From NCBI GenBank assembly GCA_008363385.1, contig RHKY01000019.1, positions 1 through 64,000 of the forward strand: a DNA stretch of 64,000 nt, written 5' to 3'. Shown in pieces: positions 15,880 to 23,141 of the stretch. Below the pieces are notes generated by a model. That model had not been told where the DNA came from and made no database searches. It was given only the letters and a program-made list of their open reading frames with translations. The translations under genes and the position numbers were made by a program. The stretch is from Acidobacteriota bacterium (GTDB lineage Bacteria; Acidobacteriota; Thermoanaerobaculia; UBA5066). The first letter of the stretch is position 1. Each line of letters opens with the position of its first letter.

Positions 15880-16991
15880 AACGACTCCTCGCCCTGATGA
15901 AGAAGGAGTTCCTCCAGCTCGGGCGCGACCGGATCAGCCTGCGGATGATGGTCGTCATCCCGATCATGCAGACGCTGATCTTCGGGTACGCGATCAACTA
16001 CGACGTCAAGCACCTGAAGACGGTCGTCTACGACGAGGCGCGGACGTTCGACAGCCGCGAGCTGGTGGCCAAGCTGACCGCCAGCGAGTACTTCGACCTC
16101 GTCGGCAGCGTCGCCTCGCTCGCAGAGGCGCGCCACGAGCTCGACGCCGGGCACGCCGTCTCGGCGCTCGTCATCGACAAGCAGTACGGCCGGGACCGCC
16201 ACCGGGGCGCCCCCGCGCACGCCTACCTGATCGTCAACGCCTCCGACACGACGACGTCGACGCAGGCGATGTCGATCGCCTCGGGGATCGCCAACCAGCT
16301 CTCGATACAGGCGCTGGCGCGCCGCGCGGGGTGGAAGGAGAAGCTCCTCCCCGTCGACCTGCGCGTGAGGCCCTGGTACAACCCGGAGCTCCGGACGTCC
16401 ACCTTCGTCATCCCCGGGCTGATCGGCCTGATCCTGATGTTCACGCTGATCCAGTACACGGCCATCGCCATCGTCAGGGAGCGCGAGCGGGGGACGCTCG
16501 AGCAGCTCCAGGTGACGCCCGTCACGCGCCTGGAGATCATCCTCGGGAAGATCTTCCCGTTCGTCCTGATCGGCATCTTCCAGATGTCCCTGATCGTCGG
16601 GCTGATGCGGTTCCTCTTCGACATCCCCGTCCAGGGGAGCGTCGTGCAGCTGTACCTGGCCGGCGCGCTCTTCATCGCCACGGTCCTCGCGCTCGGGATG
16701 CTCCTCTCGACGATCGCCAAGACCCAGATGCAGGCGGTCCAGCTGTCGTTCATCTTCCTCCTGCCGTCCGTCTTCCTCTCGGGGTACGTCTTCCCGATCG
16801 ACGGCATGCCGAGGTTCTTCCAGCTCCTGACCTACCTGGTCCCGCTCAAGTACTTCATCCTCCTCATCCGCGGGATCGTCCTCCGGGGCGCGGGCCTCCT
16901 GGAGCTCTGGGAGCCGCTCGTCTCGCTGCTGGTCTTCGCGTCGCTCCTCGTCGCCGCGGCCGTGGCGCGGTTCAAGAAGACGAGCGACTGA
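15876..16991 (+). CDS. ABC-2 type exporter permease
   Basis: A 371-residue inner-membrane permease of the ABC-2 family (YbhS/YbhR-like). It has one N-terminal membrane segment (MMVVIPIMQTLIFGYAI), a large extracytoplasmic domain (about residues 45-165) and five more hydrophobic segments from about 172, including the conserved RERERGTLEQLQVTP coupling region and LPSVFLSGYVFPIDGMP. ATG at 15876 overlaps the second ATPase stop (ATGA). Only one permease gene is present, so it would have to homodimerise above the two ATPases. The last gene of the NHLP/TolC/HlyD operon. Confidence 0.93.
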   Translation: MKRLLALMKKEFLQLGRDRISLRMMVVIPIMQTLIFGYAINYDVKHLKTVVYDEARTFDSRELVAKLTASEYFDLVGSVASLAEARHELDAGHAVSALVIDKQYGRDRHRGAPAHAYLIVNASDTTTSTQAMSIASGIANQLSIQALARRAGWKEKLLPVDLRVRPWYNPELRTSTFVIPGLIGLILMFTLIQYTAIAIVRERERGTLEQLQVTPVTRLEIILGKIFPFVLIGIFQMSLIVGLMRFLFDIPVQGSVVQLYLAGALFIATVLALGMLLSTIAKTQMQAVQLSFIFLLPSVFLSGYVFPIDGMPRFFQLLTYLVPLKYFILLIRGIVLRGAGLLELWEPLVSLLVFASLLVAAAVARFKKTSD

Positions 16992-16995
16992 CGCC

Positions 16996-17034
16996 GGAGG
17001 GGGGGCCGGCCCGGGGTTCCGGCGCCGGTCCCTC
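16996..17034 (+). terminator. Probable terminator after the exporter operon
   Basis: An imperfect G/C hairpin (GGAGGG...CCGGC with GCCGG.TCCCTCC) followed by CTTTCC, immediately after the permease stop. Confidence 0.4.
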
Positions 17035-17055
17035 CCTTTCCCGCGGCGACCGGCG

Positions 17056-17061
17056 TAAACT
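17056..17061 (+). promoter_or_regulatory. Candidate -10 box (TAAACT)
   Basis: GTAAACT lies 49 bases before the ATG at 17111. It is identical to the box before the FHA gene. Confidence 0.35.
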
Positions 17062-17110
17062 CCGCGCCCATAATGCGATCGCGTCGCAGCGCGGCCGCCG
17101 GGAGGCGGAG

Positions 17111-17986
17111 ATGAGTCTTCTCGTCAAGTTCAACCTCGTCCTGATCGCCGTCTTCGGCGTGAGCCTGATCCCGGCGGGCCTGGTGACGTACGGGCTCCTG
17201 CAGCAGAGCGCCCGGCAGCAGGTCGTCGACAACGCCCGGATCATGATGGAGACGGCGCTGGCCGTCCGCGGCTACACCGTCAAGCAGGTCAAGCCCCTCC
17301 TCGACCCCCAGCTCGAGGAGCGGTTCCTGCCGCAGACGGTCCCGGCCTACTCCGCCACCGAGGTCTTCGCCGCCCTGCGCGAGACGAACCCGGAGTACTC
17401 GTACAAGGAGGCGACCCTCAACCCGACGAACCCGCGGAACCGGGTGGTCGAGTGGGAGGCGGACCTCGTCACGACCTTCCGGAACGACCCGAACGTCAAG
17501 GAGATGGTCGGAGAGCGAGAGACGCCGCAGGGCCGGACGCTCTACCTGGCCCACCCGATCCGGATCAAGGACGCCAAGTGCCTCGCCTGTCACACGACGC
17601 CGGAGGCGGCCCCGGCGTCCCTCGTCCGCCTCTACGGGCCGTCGAACGGGTTCGGCTGGAAGATGGACGAGGTGATCGGGGCGCAGGTCATCCAGGTGCC
17701 GATGTCCGTGCCGCTGAAGATGGCCGGCCGGGCGTTCCAGACCCTCCTCGGCTCCCTCCTCGTCGTCTTCGGCGTGACGCTCCTCGTCCTGAACCTCCTC
17801 CTGAAGCTCGTCGTCGTGCAGCCGCTCGGGAAGCTCTCGAAGATGGCCGACCAGGTGAGCCTCGGGAACATGGACATCCCGGACCTCCCGGTCACCGGCC
17901 AGGACGAGGTGTCGCAGCTGGCCGCCTCCTTCAACCGGATGAAGATCAGCCTGAAGAAGGCGATGGCCATGCTGGACGAGGGCTGA
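17111..17986 (+). CDS. Tll0287-like (DUF3365) c-type heme sensor with HAMP domain
   Basis: A 291-residue membrane sensor. Membrane segment 1 (about 8-30) leads to a periplasmic Tll0287-like domain (about 40-190) with a single c-type heme motif CLACH near residue 160. Membrane segment 2 (LLGSLLVVFGVTLLVLNLLL, about 212-231) is followed by a HAMP domain (VVQPLGKLSKMADQVSLGN) and a short cytoplasmic end. There is no output domain of its own. GGGAGGCGGAG precedes ATG at 17111. The Ser/Thr kinase gene begins 10 bases later, so the kinase is the likely output for a redox or gas signal sensed at the heme. Confidence 0.88.
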   Translation: MSLLVKFNLVLIAVFGVSLIPAGLVTYGLLQQSARQQVVDNARIMMETALAVRGYTVKQVKPLLDPQLEERFLPQTVPAYSATEVFAALRETNPEYSYKEATLNPTNPRNRVVEWEADLVTTFRNDPNVKEMVGERETPQGRTLYLAHPIRIKDAKCLACHTTPEAAPASLVRLYGPSNGFGWKMDEVIGAQVIQVPMSVPLKMAGRAFQTLLGSLLVVFGVTLLVLNLLLKLVVVQPLGKLSKMADQVSLGNMDIPDLPVTGQDEVSQLAASFNRMKISLKKAMAMLDEG

Positions 17987-17996
17987 GCGCTTCGCG

Positions 17997-19613
17997 ATGG
18001 AGGAACGGACCCAGGACGGCGGGCTCGTCGCCGGAAGCCCCTTCGGCGACTACGAGGTCGTGGAGATCCTCGGCAGCGGGGGGATGGGCCAGGTCTGGAA
18101 GGCCCGTCACCGGACGCTCGAGCGCGACGTCGCGCTGAAGGTCCTCTTCCCGCGCCTGGCCGCCGACGAGTTCTTCGTCAGCCGCTTCCTGAAGGAGGCC
18201 CGCTCGGCGGCGCGGCTGAACCACCCGAACATCGTCCAGATCTACGACTTCGGCAAGGTCGGCTCGCAGTACTACCTGGCCATGGAGTACGTCGACGGGC
18301 GCTCGCTGGGCCGCCTCCTGAAGAACTGGGGGCCGTTCCCCGAGGGGCAGGCCGTCGCGCTGATGCGGCAGGCGTGCGTCGCCCTCTCGGTCGCCCACGG
18401 CGCGGGGATCGTCCACCGGGACGTCAAGCCCGAGAACTTCATGCTCACGCGCAAGGGCCAGCTCAAGCTCGTCGACCTCGGGCTCGCCAAGCGGACCGAC
18501 GACGAGCCGGGCCACTCGCTGACGGGGATGTCGGCCGGCACGCCCCACTACATCTCGCCGGAGCAGATCGAGGGGCGAAGGGACGTGGACGGGCGGTCGG
18601 ACATCTACTCGCTCGGCGGCACGCTCTTCCACCTCGTGACCGGCCAGCCTCCGTTCCCGGGCCCCTCCTCGCCCGTGATCATGTCGCGCCACCTGAACGA
18701 CCGCCGGCCCGACCCGCGCAGCCTCGTGCCGGGCCTCTCCGCGGGCCTGGCCACGGTGATCCAGCGGATGATGGCCAGGAGCCGCGACGACCGGTACCCG
18801 GACGTCTTCGCCCTCGACGCCGACCTCTATCGCCTGCAGACCGGGGAGGCCGTCGACAGCGAGGGCGAGACGATGGTCGGCAAGGCGAAGCCCGAGCCGC
18901 CCACGCGGACCGAGGAGATCCCGGACCTGAAGGCCGCCCTCTCCTCGCCCCGCTTCACCCGCCCGACGCCGGCGCTCGCGCGCGACGACCCCTACGCCCC
19001 CTCCGCGGTCCCCGTCGCTTCGCCCGCCCCCGCTCCCCCGCCGCCCGCGCCCCGGGCCGGCCCGTCGGCCTCCCGGCCCGAGACCGACGGCGAGCCGGCC
19101 CCGAGCGTCCCCTCGGGCTGGGACGGCTGGCTCCTGACGCGCCTGGAGGAGAAGCTCGCTCCTTACGTCGGGCCGCTGGCCCGCGTCCTCGTCCGGCGGG
19201 CCGCCAAGTCGTCCGTGGACCTTCGCCAGCTGATCGACGGCCTCGCGGCCCAGGTCAGCGACGAGTCCGACCGGAAGCGGTTCACCGCCGCGGCCCTCGC
19301 CGAGGTCGGGATCACCCCCGCCTCGCGCCCCGCCGGGGCGACGGGCCTCGCGAAGCCCGACGCGACCGGGCCGACGCAGCTCCGGGGCGGCGTGACGCCG
19401 CCGGCCGGCCCGGCGTCCTCCGCCGCCGGCGTCACCGAGGCCGACATGGCCCGGGCCGTGGAGGCGCTGGCGCCGATGGTCGGCCCGCTCGCCCGGGTCC
19501 TCGTCCGGAAGGCGGCCAAGGACGCCGACGGGTGGCTCGACCTCGTCGAGCGCCTCTGCGGCGCACTCGACTCCGACGCCGACCGCAGGAAGCTCCGACT
19601 GGCCCTGAAGTAG
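17997..19613 (+). CDS. Ser/Thr protein kinase with duplicated C-terminal domain
   Basis: A soluble 538-residue Hanks-type kinase. The kinase domain (about 17-280) has GSGGMGQV, the lysine in VALKVL, HRDVKPEN, DLG in place of DFG, GTPHYISPEQ and DGRSDIYSLGG, so it should be active. A Pro/Ala-rich linker follows. The C-terminus holds two copies of a module of about 50 residues, each with the core GPLARVLVR and a following Lys-Ala pair (about 385-435 and 485-538). I know this module from other kinases and cyclases but not a function for it. No transmembrane segment is present. It forms a two-gene unit with the heme sensor upstream. Confidence 0.92.
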   Translation: MEERTQDGGLVAGSPFGDYEVVEILGSGGMGQVWKARHRTLERDVALKVLFPRLAADEFFVSRFLKEARSAARLNHPNIVQIYDFGKVGSQYYLAMEYVDGRSLGRLLKNWGPFPEGQAVALMRQACVALSVAHGAGIVHRDVKPENFMLTRKGQLKLVDLGLAKRTDDEPGHSLTGMSAGTPHYISPEQIEGRRDVDGRSDIYSLGGTLFHLVTGQPPFPGPSSPVIMSRHLNDRRPDPRSLVPGLSAGLATVIQRMMARSRDDRYPDVFALDADLYRLQTGEAVDSEGETMVGKAKPEPPTRTEEIPDLKAALSSPRFTRPTPALARDDPYAPSAVPVASPAPAPPPPAPRAGPSASRPETDGEPAPSVPSGWDGWLLTRLEEKLAPYVGPLARVLVRRAAKSSVDLRQLIDGLAAQVSDESDRKRFTAAALAEVGITPASRPAGATGLAKPDATGPTQLRGGVTPPAGPASSAAGVTEADMARAVEALAPMVGPLARVLVRKAAKDADGWLDLVERLCGALDSDADRRKLRLALK

Positions 19614-19626
19614 CCGGCAGCGCGCC

Positions 19627-20388
19627 TCACCCGAAGCGGACGGATCGCTTCGTGAACGCGCCGTCGATCCAGAAGCCGGTGATCGGGAACGTCACCGCCG
19701 GGCGCTCCTCGGCGGCGGCCCCCGCGGCGACGAGCACAGGGGCGTAGTGCTCCCAGGTGGGGAGGGCGAGCCGCGAGGCCGGGGCGCGCCGCCGGAAGTC
19801 GAGGAGCGCTTCGACGTCGAGCCGCCCGAGCGCGTCGGCGGGCCACGCGTCGAACTCCCGCGCCCACGCCGGGACCCCCGGGCGGAAGGCGTAGGCCATG
19901 TTGTGCGTCAGGAAGCCGCTCCCGAAGACGAGGACCCCCTCGTCCCGCAGCGGGGCGAGCGCCCGGCCGAGGTCGAAGAGGGCCGCAGGGTCGAGGCCCG
20001 GCATCGAGACCTGCAGGACGGGGACGTCGGCCTCCGGGTACATCGCCACGAGCGGGACGTACGCTCCGTGGTCGAGCCCCCGCTCCGGGTCGTCGGCAGC
20101 GGCCACACCCCGCTCGCGCAGGAGCTCCCTGACGCGGGCGGCCAGCGCCGGCGCCCCGGGGGCGGGGTATTCCGTCCGGTAGTACCTCTCCGGGAAGCCG
20201 TGGAAGTCGTGGACGAGCGGCACCGTCCGGACGGCGCCGAGCGTGACCGGCCTCTCCTCCCAGTGCGCCGAGACCATCAGGACGCTCGACGGCCTCGGCA
20301 TCGCGGCGGCCCACGCGGCGAGCTCGGCCATCCAGACGGCGTCGTCGATGAGGACGGGCGCGCCGTGGGCCGCGAAGACGACGGGCAT
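19627..20388 (-). CDS. DODA-type extradiol aromatic ring-opening dioxygenase
   Basis: A 253-residue class III (LigB-like) dioxygenase of the 4,5-DOPA-dioxygenase group. Family landmarks are PVVFAAHGAP at the N-terminus, VSAHWE, DHGAYVPLVAMYP, VLQVSMPG and GSGFLTHN, which carry the zinc/iron-binding histidines. I chose ATG at 20388, since the family starts MPxxFxxHGxP and GAGGAG precedes it; an earlier in-frame start adds 18 residues. It is the last gene in a minus-strand run after DAHP synthase, and converges on the kinase gene with a 13-base gap. The aromatic substrate is unknown. Confidence 0.88.
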   Translation of the reverse strand: MPVVFAAHGAPVLIDDAVWMAELAAWAAAMPRPSSVLMVSAHWEERPVTLGAVRTVPLVHDFHGFPERYYRTEYPAPGAPALAARVRELLRERGVAAADDPERGLDHGAYVPLVAMYPEADVPVLQVSMPGLDPAALFDLGRALAPLRDEGVLVFGSGFLTHNMAYAFRPGVPAWAREFDAWPADALGRLDVEALLDFRRRAPASRLALPTWEHYAPVLVAAGAAAEERPAVTFPITGFWIDGAFTKRSVRFG

Positions 20389-20469
20389 CCTCTCCTCGCC
20401 ACGCTCCGGCGCCGGCCTTCCCGGCCTCGTCGTCCCGCCCACGCGCCCGATCCTGCGCCGGGGCCGGTC

Positions 20470-21330
20470 TCAGCGGGCGGCGGTCTCCAGCGGGGCCGTG
20501 GCCCGCGCGCGCTCCACGATCGACCGGAGGACGTCGGGGGTGATCCCCTGCTCGCCGTCGCAGAGGACCTTCTTCGGGTCGGTCCCCGGGAGGACGGCCT
20601 CGATCAGGAGCGCGTCCACCCCGAGACCCAGCGCCGCGAAGGCCAGGTCGGGGACGAGCGCGGCGCGGCCGGCCGCGTGGGTCGGGTCGACGACGACGGG
20701 GAACGGGACCAGCTGGCGGACGGCGTGGACGGCCGCCAGGTCGAGCGTGGCGCGGTCGTAGGCGCCGTTCGTGAACGACCGGATCCCGCGCTCGCACATC
20801 AGGATGTCCAGGCATCCTCCGAGCGCGACGTACTCGGCCGCGTAGACCCACTCCTCGACGGTCGCCCCGAAGCCGCGCTTGAGGAGGACCGGCTTTCCGA
20901 GCCGCCCGACCTCGGTGAGGAGCGGGAAGTTCTGCATGCTCCGCGAGCCGATCTGGATCACGTCGGCGTACGAGCCCACCAGCCCGACGAGCCGCGGGTC
21001 GAGGACCTCGGTGACGACCGGCAGGCCGGTCTCGGCCCGCGCCTCGGCCAGGATCTCCAGCCCCTCCTTCCCCATCCCCTGGAAGGAGTACGGGCTCGTC
21101 CGGGGCTTGAAGGCGCCGCCCCGGAGCATCCGCGCCCCGGCGGCCTTCACGGCGCGCGCGATGCCGACGGTCTGCTCCCGGCTCTCGACCGTGCAGGGCC
21201 CCGCGATGACGACCGGGCTCCCGTCGCCGACGACGACGTCCCGGACGCGGACCCTCCGGGTGGAGGGCGGGGCGGCGTGGAGCGGGTGGGAGGAGCGGGA
21301 GACCTTGAGCTTCTCGAGGTCTGGGTTCAC
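20470..21330 (-). CDS. aroF: 3-deoxy-7-phosphoheptulonate synthase (DAHP synthase, type I beta)
   Basis: Catalyses phosphoenolpyruvate plus erythrose-4-phosphate to DAHP, the first step of the shikimate pathway. The 286-residue protein shows [48 protein letters not shown] and VDPTHAAGR, all typical of the short, AroA(Q)/KDO8P-like type. It lacks a chorismate-mutase or ferredoxin-like regulatory domain apart from about 30 extra N-terminal residues. GTG at 21330 follows AGGAGAAG. It lies 36 bases after a Rid protein and before a dioxygenase on the same strand, suggesting aromatic metabolism. Confidence 0.93.
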   Translation of the reverse strand: MNPDLEKLKVSRSSHPLHAAPPSTRRVRVRDVVVGDGSPVVIAGPCTVESREQTVGIARAVKAAGARMLRGGAFKPRTSPYSFQGMGKEGLEILAEARAETGLPVVTEVLDPRLVGLVGSYADVIQIGSRSMQNFPLLTEVGRLGKPVLLKRGFGATVEEWVYAAEYVALGGCLDILMCERGIRSFTNGAYDRATLDLAAVHAVRQLVPFPVVVDPTHAAGRAALVPDLAFAALGLGVDALLIEAVLPGTDPKKVLCDGEQGITPDVLRSIVERARATAPLETAAR

Positions 21331-21366
21331 GACGCTCTTCTCCTCAGGGGGACGCGGGGAGGGCGC

Positions 21367-21969
21367 TCACCGCGCCGCCACCTTCCGCTCGAGGATCGCG
21401 TGCGCCTCGATCTCCACGAGGAGGTCGCTCCGGCAGAGCCGGACCTGGATCCCCGTGGAGGCCGGGAGCGGGTCGAGGCCGAGCGCCTGGAAGAACTCCG
21501 TCCGGATGGCGTTGAAGTCGGCGTAGTCGCGCTCGATGTCCCGGAGGTAGCAGGTGCACCGGACCACGTCGTGCCAGTTCGCGCCCTCGCTCGAGAGGAG
21601 CGTCGTCAGGTTCCGGTACGTCCGCCAGCACTGGGCACGGAAGTCGCCCGGGTGGAGCGTCTCGCCGCCCGGGCCGACGCTCGCCGTCCCGCTGAGGAAG
21701 AGGTGGGTGACCCCTCCCTCGAGGTCGACCCTCAGCCCGCGCGAGAAGGCGACGGGCTGCGGGTAGTCGTGGGCCTCGTTCAGGACCTGGGGGGCGTGGA
21801 TCGCCCGCTTCCTCACCGCGGGGCGCCCGGCCGCCCGTCCCGGGTCGATGACCCCCGGCGGGGCCGGCGCCGAAGGCGGCAGCCCGAGCGCCCGGCGCTC
21901 CTCCTGCTCGGCCTCCGTGTACCAGACGTCCGGCCGTGTCGGGGTCTCGAAGAACGTGGCTGTCGTCAT
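21367..21969 (-). CDS. Rid (YjgF/YER057c/UK114) family protein with N-terminal extension
   Basis: A 200-residue protein with a Rid domain in the C-terminal two thirds (about 75-200): LFLSGTASVGPGG, AQCWRTYRNLTTLLSSEGA, DVVRCTCYLRD and VRLCRSDLLVEIEAHAIL. The canonical Arg that binds keto acids is a plausible fit at VRLCRSDL. Rid enzymes deaminate reactive imines, but several Rid-like proteins have biosynthetic jobs. The about 70-residue N-terminal extension is unusual. ATG at 21969 follows GGGAG. Its position directly before DAHP synthase hints at a role near aromatic or chorismate-derived metabolism rather than housekeeping; this is inference. Confidence 0.82.
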   Translation of the reverse strand: MTTATFFETPTRPDVWYTEAEQEERRALGLPPSAPAPPGVIDPGRAAGRPAVRKRAIHAPQVLNEAHDYPQPVAFSRGLRVDLEGGVTHLFLSGTASVGPGGETLHPGDFRAQCWRTYRNLTTLLSSEGANWHDVVRCTCYLRDIERDYADFNAIRTEFFQALGLDPLPASTGIQVRLCRSDLLVEIEAHAILERKVAAR

Positions 21970-22123
21970 GCCGGGCTCCCTTCGTCTCGATCTGAGGGCA
22001 CCCGCCGCGAGGCGACGGCGCCGCTCCGAGGACGGCCCCGCCGGAGGGGAAGGACTCCCGGCACGTCGCTCACACGGCACCCTCGCTCTCCCGCCCTCGC
22101 GGAAAGGCGGTGAAACCCGCGAA

Positions 22124-22153
22124 AAGGTATCGCCGATCGACGCGTTGGGTCAA
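22124..22153 (-). promoter_or_regulatory. Candidate promoter (TTGACC, 18-base spacer, TACCTT) for the Rid-aroF-DODA run
   Basis: On the minus strand TTGACC (22153-22148) and TACCTT (22129-22124) lie about 155 bases before the Rid start, leaving a long GC-rich leader. No known riboswitch was recognised in that leader. Confidence 0.4.
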
Positions 22154-22171
22154 GCCGGGGGCGGCGGGGCC

Positions 22172-22645
22172 TCAGCCCCGGGGGCGGGCGGCGCGCTTGA
22201 CCCGGCGCCTCGCGGCGGGGCGGGCCATCCGCCGGGCCATGTCCTCGATCGTCTCGCTCCCGAGGACGGAGAAGAACGCCTTCTCGGCCTCCTCCACCAC
22301 GGCGAGGACGCCGCAGCCGGCCTGGACCGGGCACGAACCGTCGGCCAGGAGGCAGCAGTCGCCGTCGGGCTTGCGGTCCATGGCGCGGACCACGTCGAGG
22401 ACCGTCACCTCGGCGGCGGGGCGGGCCAGGCGGTAGCCCCCGCGCCGGCCGGGGACGGCCCTCACGAGACCGGCACGCGACAGGTCCTGGAAGACCTTCC
22501 CGACGTAGCTCTCCGAGAGCGTCAGACGGTCCGACCACCCCTTGAGCTGGCCGAAGAGCGACGAGAAGCTCGTCGGCCGCCCGGCGGGGGCCATCGCCAG
22601 GTAACAGAGCCCGTGGAGCGCGAATCGCGCGCGGTTCGAGATCAC
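22172..22645 (-). CDS. Rrf2 family transcriptional regulator with cysteine cluster
   Basis: A 157-residue winged-helix regulator. The helix-turn-helix region (FALHGLCYLAMA, LTLSESYVGKVFQDLSRAGLV) and wing (RRGGYRLARP) are typical of Rrf2. Four cysteines occur in DCCLLADGSCPVQAGC (about residues 105-120), where IscR, NsrR and RsrR-type members bind an Fe-S cluster, so redox, iron or NO sensing is likely. GTG at 22645 has GGAGGAG upstream. A basic tail (RRRVKRAARPRG) ends the protein. It is divergent from the radical SAM operon; a palindrome between them could be its operator. Confidence 0.88.
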   Translation of the reverse strand: MISNRARFALHGLCYLAMAPAGRPTSFSSLFGQLKGWSDRLTLSESYVGKVFQDLSRAGLVRAVPGRRGGYRLARPAAEVTVLDVVRAMDRKPDGDCCLLADGSCPVQAGCGVLAVVEEAEKAFFSVLGSETIEDMARRMARPAARRRVKRAARPRG

Positions 22646-22685
22646 GTCTCGTCTCTCCTCCTCTTTCGGGGCCGGTCCGTGGAGT

Positions 22686-22711
22686 TTGCCCCCGGCGCCG
22701 CTCCGGGGCAA
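22686..22711. other. Hairpin in the divergent Rrf2/operon region
   Basis: TTGCCCCCGG and CCGGGGCAA form a 9-bp stem with one bulged base and a 7-base loop. It may be an operator half or structure in the Rrf2 leader. Confidence 0.3.
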
Positions 22712-22748
22712 CCGTCCGCCTGGCGGCGTCCGGCACCCACGGGAGGGC

Positions 22749-22770
22749 GCGGTTCCCCGCCCGGAACCGC
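22749..22770. promoter_or_regulatory. Perfect palindrome, probable operator
   Basis: GCGGTTCC-N6-GGAACCGC spans the expected -35 position of the promoter whose -10 box is at 22782. A repressor here would block the 22794-29366 operon; the divergent Rrf2 protein is the obvious candidate. Confidence 0.5.
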
Positions 22771-22781
22771 CCTGCCGGGAC

Positions 22782-22787
22782 TAGAGT
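22782..22787 (+). promoter_or_regulatory. Candidate -10 box (TAGAGT) for the radical SAM operon
   Basis: CTAGAGT ends 6 bases before the ATG at 22794, so transcription should begin at or next to the start codon (leaderless). No ribosome site precedes the ATG. Confidence 0.45.
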
Positions 22788-22793
22788 TCCGCC

Positions 22794-23141
22794 ATGCAAC
22801 AGAGACCCTCCGAGCGGGAAGGCTGCCTCGTCCTGAAGCGGGAGTTCGAGAACGCGGGCCTGAGGATCCTCGAGCGCCACGAGATCGAGGCCGGCGGCCT
22901 GAGGGTCGAGCTGGACGGCTACGACCCCGAGCGCCGGGTCGGATACGAGTTCGTCACGTCGGCCGGGGGCGACCGGGCCTCGCTGTCACCCGAGGTCCTC
23001 GCGGCGCTGGAGTCCCGGATGGAGGCGGGCGACCTCCACGTCCTCCTCGTGGACGAGTGGGAGGTCGTGTCCGGCGAGGAGCTGGCCGGCTTCGCCCGGC
23101 GCTTCCTCGCCGAGCTGAAGGCCCGCGGGGGCCTGCCGTGA
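22794..23141 (+). CDS. Hypothetical protein, first gene of the radical SAM operon
   Basis: A 115-residue acidic cytosolic protein that I do not recognise. It has alternating strands and helices (LRVELDGYDPERRVGYEFVT, HVLLVDEWEV) and a single cysteine near residue 11. No membrane segment or signal is visible. It starts directly after a TAGAGT box, and its stop overlaps the next gene (GTGA), so it is translationally coupled to the coiled-coil protein. It does not look like a precursor peptide: there is no leader-core layout or low-complexity tail. Confidence 0.75.
   Translation: MQQRPSEREGCLVLKREFENAGLRILERHEIEAGGLRVELDGYDPERRVGYEFVTSAGGDRASLSPEVLAALESRMEAGDLHVLLVDEWEVVSGEELAGFARRFLAELKARGGLP

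Noticed and set aside
17071-17090. GCGATCGC palindrome, considered as an operator
   Set aside because: This octamer is common in GC-rich DNA and is a single copy, with no matching half-sites near the promoter.
21970-22120. Possible TPP-like riboswitch in the Rid leader (GGGTGCC...TGAG)
   Set aside because: Only one short block matches. The remaining conserved TPP elements are absent.
22794-23141. 115-residue protein as a RiPP precursor for the radical SAM enzymes
   Set aside because: It has no leader/core organisation, few Cys, Ser or Thr in the tail, and a folded-protein-like pattern throughout.
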